A stretch of 64,000 nucleotides of DNA from Mesostigma viride (Eukaryota > Streptophyta > Mesostigmatophyceae > Mesostigmatales > Mesostigmataceae). The notes below the pieces were generated by a model that had not been told where the DNA came from, ran no database searches, and saw only the letters and a list, made by a program, of their open reading frames with translations. Positions 37,090 to 46,904 of this stretch are shown piece by piece (the first letter of the stretch is position 1; every line of letters starts with the position of its first letter). The position numbers and the translations under genes were made by a program. The DNA lies in NCBI GenBank assembly GCA_009746045.1, contig RPFO01000696.1, positions 1 through 64,000 of the forward strand, in the 5' to 3' direction.

Positions 37090-37731
37090 TCAGCTCTCCG
37101 CGTACTCGCTAACGGTGTCCGCGGCGACCGCCAACCTCTTGGCGACGACGGCCTTCTTCTTGACGGAGAACACGGGGGCGACGAAGTTCCTGTATACGCG
37201 CTCCAGGTACCTCTCGATGTAGTGACCGTCGGGGTGCACTGGGTCCTCGCCCGAGTCGGCGGAGGCCCATTCCGAGAGGACGCGGAAAAACTTGGACAGG
37301 GACTTGATCTCGTCGTTCTCGAGGGAGGGGTAGACGTCCCTCGAGAAGTACTTGTCAAACGCCTCCTTGTTCTCGCACGTCATCAACACGGGGAGCAACT
37401 GCTCGGTCACGCGCAGGGCTTTCCGGGCGTGCTCGCTGATGCTCTGTTCGGCATTCTTCCACCCGTCCAGGATCATGACGATGCCCTCCTTGATGTCCTC
37501 GGGAAGCCCGGGCTGCGAGCGGATGTGCATCAGGCACACGACCTCGACATCACTGACAGCGCCTTCCATGGACCCGCTTTCAAGGATCAAGGCCAGGCGC
37601 ACGATGACGGACTTCAGCACCGACCGGCACTCGTCCATGCTCTCTCCTATGATCGCCTGCGCCGTGCTGACCATGGACTGCGGGAAGGACCACTTGTGCA
37701 TGACCCCCCTGATGCGCACCTTGACGTCCAT
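37090..37731 (-). CDS. helical hypothetical protein, 213 aa
   Basis: From the ATG at 37731. Mostly alpha-helical: S-V-L-K-S-V-I-V-R-L-A-L-I-L-E, E-D-I-K-E-G-I-V-M-I-L-D-G-W, A-R-K-A-L-R-V-T-E-Q-L-L-P-V-L, and a conserved-looking Y-I-E-R-Y-L-E-R-V-Y-R-N-F-V-A-P-V near the end. An all-helical repeat-like fold is probable. The gene runs just upstream of the membrane protein at 36624-37037. I do not recognise the family. Confidence 0.6.
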   Translation of the reverse strand: MDVKVRIRGVMHKWSFPQSMVSTAQAIIGESMDECRSVLKSVIVRLALILESGSMEGAVSDVEVVCLMHIRSQPGLPEDIKEGIVMILDGWKNAEQSISEHARKALRVTEQLLPVLMTCENKEAFDKYFSRDVYPSLENDEIKSLSKFFRVLSEWASADSGEDPVHPDGHYIERYLERVYRNFVAPVFSVKKKAVVAKRLAVAADTVSEYAES

Positions 37732-37813
37732 GTTCACGAGAATAGCAGCGACAATTCACCGGCATCAAACGCGGCAAAAAAAATATCCGAGCATACAGAG
37801 AGCATTACACGAC

Positions 37814-38260
37814 ATGGGAGCATTTTCTGCTGATTTCCGCACACTGTCCATGGTAAACCTCACAGCAGCCATCGCCCACTCACTGGCCACCTGGGCCCGG
37901 CTCAAGAGAAACAAGTTCAGACTGAGGACGTACACGCGCTCGTTCGTATCTATCAGCTGGATTATAGGGATCGGCAGCTTGATCTACATGCTGTATCGAA
38001 ACTTCGGCTTACGGGCGTACGCGGGTAACAGCGTGATCATGAAGCTACTTAAGGGTTGGGCTGTGCGGGGCTCATCGGGGCTCGCTTACCTTATCCCGAT
38101 GATAGTTGCGTCCACGTATTTCGCGGCGGAGAACATGGACAAGGTGGTGCAGGCGGTCGTAACGGACGTGACAACCGACCTCGCGGCGGCCGTCGCGACC
38201 GTAGACCCCACAACGGCACAGACGATTGCCACTGCCGCGGGTGGGACGCCAGTAGCTTAA
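37814..38260 (+). CDS. two-pass membrane protein, 148 aa
   Basis: The ATG at 37814 is chosen because the upstream part of the open frame overlaps the antisense gene. Two hydrophobic segments at about 48-65 (S-I-S-W-I-I-G-I-G-S-L-I-Y-M-L) and 90-106 (L-A-Y-L-I-P-M-I-V-A-S-T-Y-F). The N terminus is basic and the C terminus Ala/Thr-rich. Likely virion membrane protein. Confidence 0.6.
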   Translation: MGAFSADFRTLSMVNLTAAIAHSLATWARLKRNKFRLRTYTRSFVSISWIIGIGSLIYMLYRNFGLRAYAGNSVIMKLLKGWAVRGSSGLAYLIPMIVASTYFAAENMDKVVQAVVTDVTTDLAAAVATVDPTTAQTIATAAGGTPVA

Positions 38261-38448
38261 AGGTTGGGGATGAGGACCATCCAGAAGATCGCCAGGGCGG
38301 CTGACTGGAACGCGAACGACATCCAGAACTTCTTCTCCTTCAACGGTTTGGTGAGGCCGCCTCCTGCGGAGTGGGCGGCGGCCATGGCGACAGACATGTG
38401 CAGGATGAGAATCTTCAGAACATCGGCGGTGAACGGGGTGATAGCCAT
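38257..38448 (-). CDS. small two-helix membrane protein, 63 aa
   Basis: Two hydrophobic segments (L-K-I-L-I-L-H-M-S-V-A-M-A-A-A and F-W-M-S-F-A-F-Q-S-A-A-L-A-I-F-W-M-V-L-I) joined by a short loop with P-L-K-E-K-K. It ends 4 nt inside the convergent gene. Small size and position among other membrane proteins suggest a virion-membrane role. Confidence 0.6.
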   Translation of the reverse strand: MAITPFTADVLKILILHMSVAMAAAHSAGGGLTKPLKEKKFWMSFAFQSAALAIFWMVLIPNL

Positions 38449-38531
38449 GAGGTCAGGTATACTGATATCAGCAGATATTTTTTCGCCTACACCGGTGTTT
38501 ATTTATACTGCATTAATACCACCAAACCGAC

Positions 38532-39056
38532 ATGTCCGCGTTGCAGGCCTTCAACAGCATGATGCACGCCTTCTTCAGCGAGCTGGCCCTCGCGTACCCG
38601 AATGAGAAGATGATCCCGGGCCTGATCTCTGGCTTCGAGTTGGCATGCAAGTCCAACGCAAAATTGCCCTTGCAGAAATACATGGAGGCCATCGCCCCCC
38701 ACATGGATGCGATCATGTCCAAGGACGAATCCGTTTTCTCTGAGTTCAAGAACGTGCCCTACCTCAAGGAGGTGGACTTTGAGGGGCGGTGGCGAGACTC
38801 GCCCCAGGGTACGAAGGACGCCATATGGCAGTATCTGCAGACGCTGGCCATTCTGGGCATAGGCGTGCAGGAGATTCCCGCCGACATCCTCCATCAAGCG
38901 GAGAAGATGGCGGCCGACTTTGCCAGTGAGCTCGCCACCAGCAGCGACCCAGAGCAGGCCTGTCTGGACCTAATACAGCAAATGATGGCATCGCAGGGTG
39001 GAGATGTGATGAATGCGCTAATGGGCGCGGGAGGGCTGCCCCCGTTGCCGGAGTAA
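38532..39056 (+). CDS. conserved large-DNA-virus helical protein
   Basis: A 174-residue protein. Helices M-S-A-L-Q-A-F-N-S-M-M-H-A-F-F, then E-F-K-N-V-P-Y-L-K-E-V-D-F, and W-R-D-S-P-Q-G-T-K-D-A-I-W-Q-Y-L-Q-T-L. The T-K-x-x-I-W-Q-Y-L-Q-x-L helix is one I recall from hypothetical proteins of several algal and mimi-type viruses. The C-terminal part is Met/Ala-rich (Q-Q-M-M-A-S-Q-G-G-D-V-M). Function unknown. An ATTTATACTGC element lies at 38510-38520 upstream. Confidence 0.65.
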   Translation: MSALQAFNSMMHAFFSELALAYPNEKMIPGLISGFELACKSNAKLPLQKYMEAIAPHMDAIMSKDESVFSEFKNVPYLKEVDFEGRWRDSPQGTKDAIWQYLQTLAILGIGVQEIPADILHQAEKMAADFASELATSSDPEQACLDLIQQMMASQGGDVMNALMGAGGLPPLPE

Positions 39057-39084
39057 AAGAAATGTGCGATAGTGGGTGGTACCG

Positions 39085-39510
39085 ATGGAGTTTGTTAATA
39101 CTTACACGGAGGGCATAACGGAGGACCTGTTGTCGTTTTGGCCGATCGCTCCTGGGATCCCCTCGCGCGAACGTTTCCTGGCCGCAAAGAGGTTTGGGAT
39201 CTACAGCGCCATCCTCGGGGGGGCGCTCACAAACTCGTTCCGGGGCGCGTTCTGGGGTGTGGTCGTATCCGTCGTGGCCACCCTCGTGCACATGATTGAC
39301 CGGCGCCTGCTGGCCCGGCGCAAGGCACGACAGAAGGACGTGGACTTGCGCAACTACCGCCCAGGCGTGCCCCCCGGGTCCGTGCGCGCGCCGGTCATGG
39401 GACCCTACAGGGACACGTTTAGGAGCGTGGTAGAGCCGTGGACGTTGGCCAACAACGAGCGAATCACGAACATGCCTCCCAATGACGACTTGCAGAGACG
39501 TTCGTATTGA
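39085..39510 (+). CDS. membrane protein with conserved C-terminal tail, 141 aa
   Basis: From the ATG at 39085. One transmembrane helix around residues 45-65 (A-F-W-G-V-V-V-S-V-V-A-T-L-V-H-M-I) followed by an Arg/Lys cluster (R-R-L-L-A-R-R-K-A-R-Q-K). The last 40 residues are polar and well formed (Y-R-D-T-F-R-S-V-V-E-P-W-T-L-A-N-N-E-R). Likely virion membrane protein; it ends 49 bp before the transposase-like gene. Confidence 0.6.
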   Translation: MEFVNTYTEGITEDLLSFWPIAPGIPSRERFLAAKRFGIYSAILGGALTNSFRGAFWGVVVSVVATLVHMIDRRLLARRKARQKDVDLRNYRPGVPPGSVRAPVMGPYRDTFRSVVEPWTLANNERITNMPPNDDLQRRSY

Positions 39511-39558
39511 TAAGCTAGTGCGCTAAAATTGCAATAATATGTTGGATGCCTTACATAA

Positions 39559-42500
39559 ATGCCTGTCGAGCAAAAGCCCATCCAAGCCGGCAAGGCCCAT
39601 AGTCTGCACTTCCGAGAGAGGGTGGCACTGGACGTGGAGCACCGCCGGAGGGGGGTGAGGACGGTGGCTAAGATCGCCAAGAGGTATGGGATTGACAAGA
39701 AGACAGCCATCAAGTACCACAAGTTGTGGCAGCACGACCGCACCCTCGGCCTGGATTACACCAAGGCGGAGGACTTGAAAAAGTCAGCCCTGCGCCCCCG
39801 CGCCCGGAAGACATGGGCCAAGGAGCCGGACCAGGAGAGGGGGGGGAGGGAGGTGCGCGTGGTCTCCGCGGTGACAGAGCGCGTCCCTCCCTGGATACAA
39901 ACATACGGCAAAAACGGGTGGAAGGAGGTGTCCGATCTGATCGCGCAGATACAGACGTCCCAGACCTCGTACATGTCCGCCGGGGACATCGCAACTGTTA
40001 TCAACGCTCTGAACACGGACGCGATCAACCTGGCTGGACAGGGAGTTCCTGCCCCGCTGACCCGCATAGCCAACGAAAGGGTTCGGGAGTTGTTCATGAC
40101 CCTTCGATCCAAACTGCCGCGGGGCACGCTGTTGACCGCCGCAGACGTGCAGCGTGCCAGGCAGGAGCATAGGCTCACGTACCAGGTGGTGAATTACGAT
40201 TACATTGAAAAGGAGCGACTGTACGTCAGCCAGATCACGACAGAGTTCAAGGAGGTCCAAAAACGACTGCTCGCTGAGGAATGCGTCTTTATAGACGAGT
40301 TCAGCGTCTTCATGAACACCGCCCCGACAAGGGCGTGGGCCAAGTCAGGAGAGAAGCCATACCTGAAGCGGAGAGAGCAGCGCGATACAAAGACCATCGT
40401 GTGGGCGGCGATGAAATGGCCAGAGGACCTGCGGGACGGCACGAAGGCGCCCGCGTTTTATCTGCGGATTTTCCCCCCCGTGCCCCACCGGATCAACAAA
40501 CACGATCCTGGCGAGGAGAAATCCACCAACGCGGAGTTCTTCCGCCAGCAGCTATGGTGGGGCGGCATTGTTGAAATCGTCGGTGACCTTTGTAAAAAAA
40601 AACAAGGCGTTCAGAAGGGGTATCAGCTCCAGCTGGGAAGACTTAGGAAGTTTTTACGGGCACAATCAGAAGGGGAGCCAGCGGCACTGGGGGACCTGGG
40701 TCCGGCCGCGGCGGAGGGTGCAGGACCACAAGCAGACCGCGTTCCTGACGCGATCCCATTAAACGCGATCCCATTAAACGCGATCCCATTAAACGCGATC
40801 CCAGACCAAGACACCATCCCAGACGCAAACCAAGCCGCAAACCCGCAGCCGGCACCGCGAGCACGGAGAGCAAGAGCCGCGATTCCTCGCGTTCAGTTCC
40901 TGTACGATCTGTTGACAAGACCCGAAGGGGGGAGACCGCTTAGAACGCGCAACTGGCCCCTCGTCCCTGACGAGGCCGGTTATTGGAAGGTGGCGGGGGA
41001 CTCGTTCGAGCCGGACGAAAGCAGCATAAATGCCGTCAGGATGAAGAACAGATACTGGGCCTTCCTTCCCAAGGAGAGCTGATAAGCTCCCTTGTCAGCG
41101 GGGGCGGGGGTGCCGCCGAAAAGATCGAGTTCCTCCTGCGCCTGGCCGCGTACGATCATGCTATCCAGTCCCACGTAAAAGCGCACAACTACGAGGTGTC
41201 TTCTCGATTCTTTGGCGAAGACCCCCCGGAGGCTCACTCGAGTTGGATGCACGGGGGGGAGAGAATCGATGTCCTTAAACTGCGGTCAGACAAGGCGCAA
41301 GGGGGGCGAGACAACATCACGGCGCTGAAGGCGTACAAAGACGACGTGGGATCGTACGACCACGAGGAAGAGGACGAGCCCAAGGCGGCTATGAGGAAAC
41401 TTTACGAGGTGTTCAAGAATGCCAGCTACAGACAGATATTCTACGTTCTGTTTGCACCGTACAAAGATCAGCTTGGAAGAGAGGAGCAGAAGATGAGGGA
41501 CGAGCTCCACGCGGTCCTGGGGGATGGCAAAGACGACCTGTTTGATGACGTGTATTACGAGAAGTACACGAAAGATGTGAGGGCATATGAGCGGCAGAAA
41601 CGGGAATATGACGCGGCCAAGCGATCGTACAATCTAAGGCTCGAACTAGGCGAGCGGGCGGGGCGCCAACCCAAGGAGCCCTTTCCGCCCCCCCTCCCTG
41701 GGGATATCATCGAGGCATTTTACCGGCTGATGAACTTAGAAACGAAGACATCCGGAAGCGAGATCCATAAAGCGGCGATGGCGGCGCACGTGTGGAGGCT
41801 TGTACACGTCTCCAAAGGCAGGAAGGACGATTTCTACAACGACATGAGCCTGCCGTTGCCTATCACCCTAAACGACCGCCACGAGGCGGAGTGGAGATAC
41901 GGAGATAATAACAGGATAGATCCGGATTTCAACGGAGACGCCCTTCCCGTGGCCTTTATCACGCAGGCCAACACATCACTCGGGCTTAAAATGAGATTGG
42001 AACCCTCGGCGATACCCAAGCCCGCGTTCCGGAAATCCCAGGCTCGGGAGCGTTACATGGGCGCGCCCCCCATGAAGACGTCGAAGGTGCTTTTCCACGA
42101 GTTCATCCGCTCACTGCCAGACAGCTTCATCGTTGGAAAGACCCTGCTGATGGACTCCGCTTCCATCCACGACCCACCCACCGTGCAGAATATAAGGGCT
42201 AACGAGGCGCTCTCGGACCCCAGACTGGTCGTTTATCCGGCATCAGAGCTGTGCCCTCTGGCGCAAACCATCCGTGAGAGGGGCGGCGGCGACGGGGTGT
42301 TGCTGCCCCCAACCAAAGCCACGTTCGATGAACGACGCCCGGCGCTCCTGTTCACGCCCCCTTACAGCCCGCAATACAACCCAATCGAGCAAGCTTTCAA
42401 CACGGGCAAGCACTTCGTTCGCAAGGAGGCGTACGAGCACACTCGAACAAGGTACAACCTGTCCGTCGCGATCATTTGCTCCTTTCACGCGCTGATACGA

Positions 42501-43391
42501 ACCCGCGCCATCAAGAACTATATGCTGTGTTCCGGGTACCGCAGCGTGGACAGATCCGTCATCCCATTCGCCGACGCCGACGCCGAGCCCGTCGACCCCG
42601 ACGATGAAGGAGCTCGGCAGGACATGGAGCAGAAGGAGCAGAAGTCGAGATGCGTGGGGCGCTTTGTGGATGGAAAGTACCCCGATCCCGATGCCACAGA
42701 CCCCAACAGGGGGAACCGGCCATTCGAGTCCCACGACCCCGTGCAAGCCAACAGGCGACAATACGCCTGCCCGCCAGTGGCAGCGGGGGCGAGTCCGTAC
42801 AGCACGCGGCTTGTTCAGAAGCCCGGCAGCGCCGCTCGCTGCAAGCCGCCGCTGGGGGCGGACTTCACGCGCGCGTTTGATGCCACCCGGGCGGCGGGGG
42901 GGGAGGAGATTGTGCAGGTGCGTGTCGACCCTGACGCGGACGACTGGCTGCCAGCGGTCGTGGTCAAGGCACCTCTTCCAAACCGCGACGACCGCGTCCG
43001 CGCAGACTGGAAAAAGGGGGTGACCAACGACCCGTGGTTCGTGGTGGACGTTTTGCCACCAGCGGGAGGGGTAGGGCCGAGGCAGAGGATGCGCGTCATG
43101 AGAAACCGCGTGCGCCTGTCGCCGAACGCCCAGACAGCCGCTACACGCGAGCGGGATGATCTCCGGGACCGGGCGATGACAGTGACTGCGAACGAGCGAG
43201 CCAAGCGCGTAGGAGAGAAGGCGCAACAGAGAGGGCTGGAGTTGCAGCAGCGCGTGCAGTTGTCGGCGCCCGATCAGGTGGCAAACGGGAGGACTTCCAG
43301 AAGGGGCTGGGGGCTCACCGGGGTGTCGTTAAGGGGGTATTGCAAACTTTGCTGGACTCAGTTTGGGGCAACACTTGGAGCAATGCAATAA
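39559..43391 (+). CDS. giant DDE transposase-like (IS630/Tc1-type) protein, split in two frames
   Basis: Part one (to 41082) has a helix-turn-helix (F-R-E-R-V-A-L-D-V-E and V-A-K-I-A-K-R-Y-G-I-D-K-K-T-A) and the first catalytic strand E-C-V-F-I-D-E-F-S-V-F with its Asp at 40294. Part two, in the next frame, has L-L-M-D-S-A-S-I-H-D (Asp at 42153) and L-F-T-P-P-Y-S-P-Q-Y-N-P-I-E-Q-A-F (Glu at 42387), the hallmark of IS630/Tc1 transposases. About 620 codons separate the two Asp, far more than the roughly 90 usual, and D2-E is 78 codons instead of about 35. The frame changes near 41065-41085. A basic tail of about 300 residues follows. No inverted repeats found at its ends, so it may be a captured gene rather than an active element. 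Confidence 0.6.
40738..40803. repeat. 15-bp tandem repeat within the transposase-like gene
   Basis: GCGATCCCATTAAAC repeats three times plus a partial copy and encodes successive A-I-P-L-N units. It lies inside the long insertion between the catalytic residues. Confidence 0.8.
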
Positions 43392-43514
43392 GGAGCGGGT
43401 CCAAGGCGGTCCCTGAGGTCTATTCCAGGCATCTGGACTTCGGCGGGCCTTCCAATTAAAAAACCGGTCTTCGTTTAAAAAAAATATGCACATTGTAGAT
43501 ATACACCCGCACAC

Positions 43515-43826
43515 ATGGGGTTCCAGCGCATCGTGGCTAGTCGTAGGAAGGTGTTCAACGGCACCGCCGTAAGGACCAAGGGCGGACTGACAGCAAAGGA
43601 TCTGACCAAGAACAACAGCGGCGACATCGTGTCCATCAAGAAGCGCCAGATGGGCCAGAAGTACTTCCACAACGTGCAGCCGTGGACGAAATTCGTGATG
43701 AAGGTCTGGCTGAAGAATAAGGGCACGGAGGTGTACGACCGGGTCAAAAACGTCCGGCGCCAGTACACCTACCGCGACGCCATGCTTGATGCCTCTCGGA
43801 TGAAGGGCAGGCTTCGGGCGGCCTAA
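43515..43826 (+). CDS. small basic conserved viral protein, 103 aa
   Basis: Lys/Arg-rich throughout with K-D-L-T-K-N-N-S-G-D-I-V-S-I-K-K-R-Q-M-G-Q-K followed by W-T-K-F-V-M-K-V-W. This L-T-K-N-K/N-x-G-x-I-V-S-K-K-x-x-x-x-(G/K)-K...W-x-x-A/F-V pattern occurs in many small basic proteins of large algal viruses and is often among virion proteins. DNA packing is plausible. TATATAC (near 43498) lies just upstream of the ATG. Confidence 0.65.
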   Translation: MGFQRIVASRRKVFNGTAVRTKGGLTAKDLTKNNSGDIVSIKKRQMGQKYFHNVQPWTKFVMKVWLKNKGTEVYDRVKNVRRQYTYRDAMLDASRMKGRLRAA

Positions 43827-44008
43827 GAGTTGGTAGTTGAGCTGGTGGCGATCGGCACGCGGGGCTTTTGATACGCCCTCGTGCCGTATTTCAGGCTGTA
43901 CAGGCAGGGGAAGGAGCAGAACCAGAGCCCGGAGTAGCCGTCCGCTACGGAGGTGAACCCGCCGACGTCTTCGTGGTTGTCCTTGAAGCAGAAGGCGCAC
44001 TCCTTCAT
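43823..44008 (-). CDS. small Cys4 zinc-finger-like protein
   Basis: About 61 residues from the ATG at 44008: K-E-C-A-F-C-F-K-D-N-H, then L-W-F-C-S-F-P-C-L-Y-S. The C-x-x-C...C-S-x-x-C spacing fits a treble-clef/TRASH-type zinc knuckle. A longer in-frame GTG start exists at 44062. It overlaps the preceding convergent gene by 4 nt. Role unknown. Confidence 0.55.
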   Translation of the reverse strand: MKECAFCFKDNHEDVGGFTSVADGYSGLWFCSFPCLYSLKYGTRAYQKPRVPIATSSTTNS

Positions 44009-44076
44009 CGCCGCGCGCGTGTGTACATGGGCCACATTTTCTTGCTCCGTCTGTAACCACACGGCGACTGCCGACG

Positions 44077-44580
44077 ATGGTCACGTGGGTGTTCGTCGAC
44101 CTAGACCAGTGCGCCAGAGACGTTGCGCGCGTGGACCCGTCGTCATGCAGGGTGGTCGCGTACTGCGGGAGGGCGTACAGCGGACCTGTGCCTCCCCATC
44201 CCGGCGAGACCATGCGCTCCTGCTCCCTGGCTCGCGAGGCCGCCGACGCGCTGTTCCATTACGATCTGGGCAAACGCGTACAGGCGGGCAGCGTTAGGGC
44301 GCCTGACAGGGTGGTGATCGTGTCAAAGGATGCGTCCTGGTACAACGCCGAGCCGCACCTGCGGGGGGAGGGGCTGCAAGACATCCTTATCTGCTCGGGT
44401 GCCCGCGACCTACCACAGGACCTTGTTTCCCCCGTAGCGGATGTCTGTATGGGCGGGGTCGGGGCGCCCAAGTCCGAAAAGGCTTTCCACAACTTCGTCA
44501 TGAATAACGTGCCCCCTGACAAAAGAGGGGAGCTCTTGGAAAAAATCAGACCTACTTCTAAGTGTCAAGGACCGACATGA
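44077..44580 (+). CDS. PIN/NYN-like domain protein (tentative)
   Basis: A 167-residue protein beginning with a hydrophobic strand ending in acidic residues (W-V-F-V-D-L-D-Q-C), a second strand (R-V-V-A-Y-C-G-R-A-Y), a helix with A-A-D-A-L-F-H-Y-D-L-G, and a strand R-V-V-I-V-S-K-D-A-S. Asp at the end of strand 1 and the D-x-A-x-D-x-x-L-type helix recall PIN/NYN ribonucleases, but one acidic position is uncertain. Its stop overlaps the ATG of the next gene (ATGA). Confidence 0.4.
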   Translation: MVTWVFVDLDQCARDVARVDPSSCRVVAYCGRAYSGPVPPHPGETMRSCSLAREAADALFHYDLGKRVQAGSVRAPDRVVIVSKDASWYNAEPHLRGEGLQDILICSGARDLPQDLVSPVADVCMGGVGAPKSEKAFHNFVMNNVPPDKRGELLEKIRPTSKCQGPT

Positions 44581-44795
44581 ACCTCTTGAACGCGACGTTG
44601 CTCTTGTTGATCCTGCTCACGGGGGTGAACTGCTGGGGAAAGGCGTGCCGGTGCCTCAAGAAGGTGCTGCCCGCGCGCGCGGAGTTCTTCAGCATGGAGA
44701 GGACACTCTTGCCTCAGCCCCCCTTGCAGGACCCCCCTTTGTCCATGGCGACCAGGGAAAGGGAGTGGGTGCAGCTAGGAGGAGACATTATCTAA
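44577..44795 (+). CDS. small protein with signal anchor, 72 aa
   Basis: The first 20 residues (M-N-L-L-N-A-T-L-L-L-L-I-L-L-T-G-V-N-C-W) are a strong signal or anchor; the rest is polar, Pro-rich with K-A-C-R-C-L-K-K. It overlaps the upstream stop by 4 nt, so the two are probably translated from one transcript. Probable membrane or exported protein. Confidence 0.6.
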   Translation: MNLLNATLLLLILLTGVNCWGKACRCLKKVLPARAEFFSMERTLLPQPPLQDPPLSMATREREWVQLGGDII

Positions 44796-44828
44796 CGCTC
44801 ATTATGAATAAAGCTCTTTTCCTTCATC

Positions 44829-45158
44829 ATGGCATCTCAGTACGTTTTTCAGAACAGCGAGGTCGTAGGGCGGGCATGGGACCCGGAACTCGACTTCAAC
44901 ATCAATTACCCTGCCAACGCGTTTCCAGACTACGTTTCTTTGGGCGGGCGACTCGACCCGTCCATTGAGTCCACCCGCATCCGGGGCGGGCCCAACGCCG
45001 TCAACCAAAACCGATCAATGTACATTGACAACCGCGTTCTCGCCCCGTACACGAACCTGTATTGGGACCAGCTCAAGAGGGGGGATCGGTGGGTGGACGG
45101 CAACCCGCCTGTTTTGACTGACGTCCCGCCGGGGATGATGCCGGGGTATTCGTACTGA
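44829..45158 (+). CDS. hypothetical virion-type protein, 109 aa
   Basis: A Tyr/Asn/Pro-rich protein (D-F-N-I-N-Y-P-A-N-A-F-P-D-Y, Y-I-D-N-R-V-L-A-P-Y-T-N-L-Y-W-D-Q-L) without charged clusters or hydrophobic anchors. It sits between two membrane or virion-type genes. AATAAA at 44806-44811, just upstream, may also serve the preceding gene. Family not recognised. Confidence 0.6.
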   Translation: MASQYVFQNSEVVGRAWDPELDFNINYPANAFPDYVSLGGRLDPSIESTRIRGGPNAVNQNRSMYIDNRVLAPYTNLYWDQLKRGDRWVDGNPPVLTDVPPGMMPGYSY

Positions 45159-45205
45159 CTGGTGGTCCCTAACTAAAATGTGCGATAGAGTTACAGCAAC
45201 AGACC

Positions 45206-46531
45206 ATGTTTCTTGTGATGTCCGCGGTCGCGGTGGCCGGGTACTTGCTGCGGCCGCCCCCGTACCGAAAAATGCCCCTTTCGGGCCTGCAACTAGAGAG
45301 CATACCGCCCCCACCCAAAGAACTCATCTCTCACTCCATGTCGCTCGGCTACCCCATGGTGCCATACTACTCGGCTCGCGGCGGCTACGGCCCTGGCGAG
45401 CCGAGTTATGTCACCGCCCCCCAGAACGCCCTCGGGTACGAGCGAGACTCTTCAGGGATCAACCTGCACGTGATGCCGCCCGAGGACTACGACGGCAACC
45501 TGTCTGTTCCAGGGTGGGCGCCCAACATCCTGCCCAGTGCAGGTGGTATACCCGGCGCCGACGTGACGGACACCCCCGGGAGGTTCCTGGAGACCTGGCA
45601 GGTGCAGGGCGAGGCCAGGCCTGACAGGACGTTCCCGACGCAGCGGGAGTGGGAGGGGAACGGCGCACGGGAGCGGGATTCGCGGACGGCGCCCGACGTG
45701 CTCAACAGAAACTTCAACATCCCGGAGCCCCGCATTCGCGTGAATCACCCCAACCCGCAGGTGGCGCATCTGGAGCAGAGGAGCATACCGACCACGAACA
45801 TGGGCAAGGAGCAGCTGGCCAAGCGCGCAGGGATGGAGCATCGGCCGCCCAACACGGAGTTCGAGGCGGGCGGGTGGGTCACCGGATCCGGCCAGGCGAC
45901 AGTCCTGCCCGAGCGTTCGCTAGTGACAATGCCCCAGCCGCACGTGTCCGACGCGTACAACGGCATGGAGGGGGCCACGTTTGGAAGGCTGCAGGAGCAC
46001 GAGAGAGTGGACCCCAAGCGCCTGGACATGCTGGACGCGCTGGAGTCCCACCGCGCGCCCATGGGGGATTTCGGCGTTGGCACTCAACAGATCGGGGCGC
46101 ATGTGAACGCGAACCTGAGGGAGCCGGTGAAGTCCAAGGTGTACGAGAACCGCGTGTCGAGCGCGGAGTTCAGCAACCCGTACGCGTCCTACCGCGGGGG
46201 GCAGCACACGCACGTGCTCACGGACAAGGTGTTCCTGTGGCGCGACGGCAACGCGGAACTGCCTGAGACGAAGGACACAATCAAGGGGACGCAGGAGGTG
46301 GCGCGGTTCCCCAGATTGGATGAGTCGGAGCTCACGGCGGTCGGGGTCGGCCAACCGGAGTTCTCCGTGTACACTGCACAGGAGACGCAGCTAGGGGGGC
46401 GCGAGGAGCGTCCAGGCCGCATCGGGGCGGGGCACGTTCCTCTTGGCTTCGACGAAACCTCACTGGTGTCTGCCTACGCCGCTCTAGACGCCAACCCGTA
46501 CCACATCAGAAACGTCAACAGAACTGGTTAG
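45206..46531 (+). CDS. N-anchored large virion-type protein, 441 aa
   Basis: The first 16 residues (M-F-L-V-M-S-A-V-A-V-A-G-Y-L-L) form an anchor. The remainder is polar and lacks long helices. S-M-S-L-G-Y-P-M-V-P-Y-Y-S near 45-58 resembles the N-M-V-P-F-(Y/F)-G segment of virion proteins with the same architecture in other large DNA viruses (DUF5899-like); that comparison is from memory and low confidence. The last part contains F-S-V-Y-T-A-Q-E-T-Q. Likely membrane-anchored capsid-interior protein. Confidence 0.55.
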   Translation: MFLVMSAVAVAGYLLRPPPYRKMPLSGLQLESIPPPPKELISHSMSLGYPMVPYYSARGGYGPGEPSYVTAPQNALGYERDSSGINLHVMPPEDYDGNLSVPGWAPNILPSAGGIPGADVTDTPGRFLETWQVQGEARPDRTFPTQREWEGNGARERDSRTAPDVLNRNFNIPEPRIRVNHPNPQVAHLEQRSIPTTNMGKEQLAKRAGMEHRPPNTEFEAGGWVTGSGQATVLPERSLVTMPQPHVSDAYNGMEGATFGRLQEHERVDPKRLDMLDALESHRAPMGDFGVGTQQIGAHVNANLREPVKSKVYENRVSSAEFSNPYASYRGGQHTHVLTDKVFLWRDGNAELPETKDTIKGTQEVARFPRLDESELTAVGVGQPEFSVYTAQETQLGGREERPGRIGAGHVPLGFDETSLVSAYAALDANPYHIRNVNRTG

Positions 46532-46818
46532 GACTCTTCGTCTAGTGTCTCTTCGTCATCTGGCTCCTCCTCCTCGAAGCACCGGGGTTCGGCACCGTCG
46601 TCTTCCTCGTCTTCGGCACCGTCGTCTTCACACTCCCCGTCGTCAATGAAGCTGCTCTCGTACGGTCCGTCGTCTTCCTCGTAGTCCTCGTCTTCCTCGC
46701 TTTCTCCCCAGTCCTCCTCCTCGTTATCCGAAACGTCGTCCACTGGCCGCTCGGCGGGCTCGTATCTCTCGGGCGCCCTGACTTTCCTTCCGGATCGCGT
46801 GGTCACGGTCGATGACAT
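46528..46818 (-). CDS. acidic protein with TRSGR motif, 96 aa
   Basis: N-terminal T-T-R-S-G-R-K-V-R-A-P-E-R-Y-E-P followed by about 70 residues that are mostly Asp and Glu. The R-S-G-R...P-x-R-Y-E-P motif recurs in small viral and retroelement proteins. A histone- or basic-protein-binding role fits the acidic tail but is inference. Its stop overlaps the convergent neighbour by 4 nt. Confidence 0.6.
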   Translation of the reverse strand: MSSTVTTRSGRKVRAPERYEPAERPVDDVSDNEEEDWGESEEDEDYEEDDGPYESSFIDDGECEDDGAEDEEDDGAEPRCFEEEEPDDEETLDEES

Positions 46819-46904
46819 GTTCTTGATCTGTGCACGCGATTTTTTGTGGAGCGCATAACGCGATGACGAATAAAAAAATCTGTGGTGTTCAATATATCGA
46901 GAGC

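Noticed and set aside
41060-41085. Programmed -1 ribosomal frameshift in the transposase-like gene
   Set aside because: The heptamer before the break (T-CCC-AAG in frame) does not fit the X-XXY-YYZ slippery pattern, and no clear downstream pseudoknot was seen.
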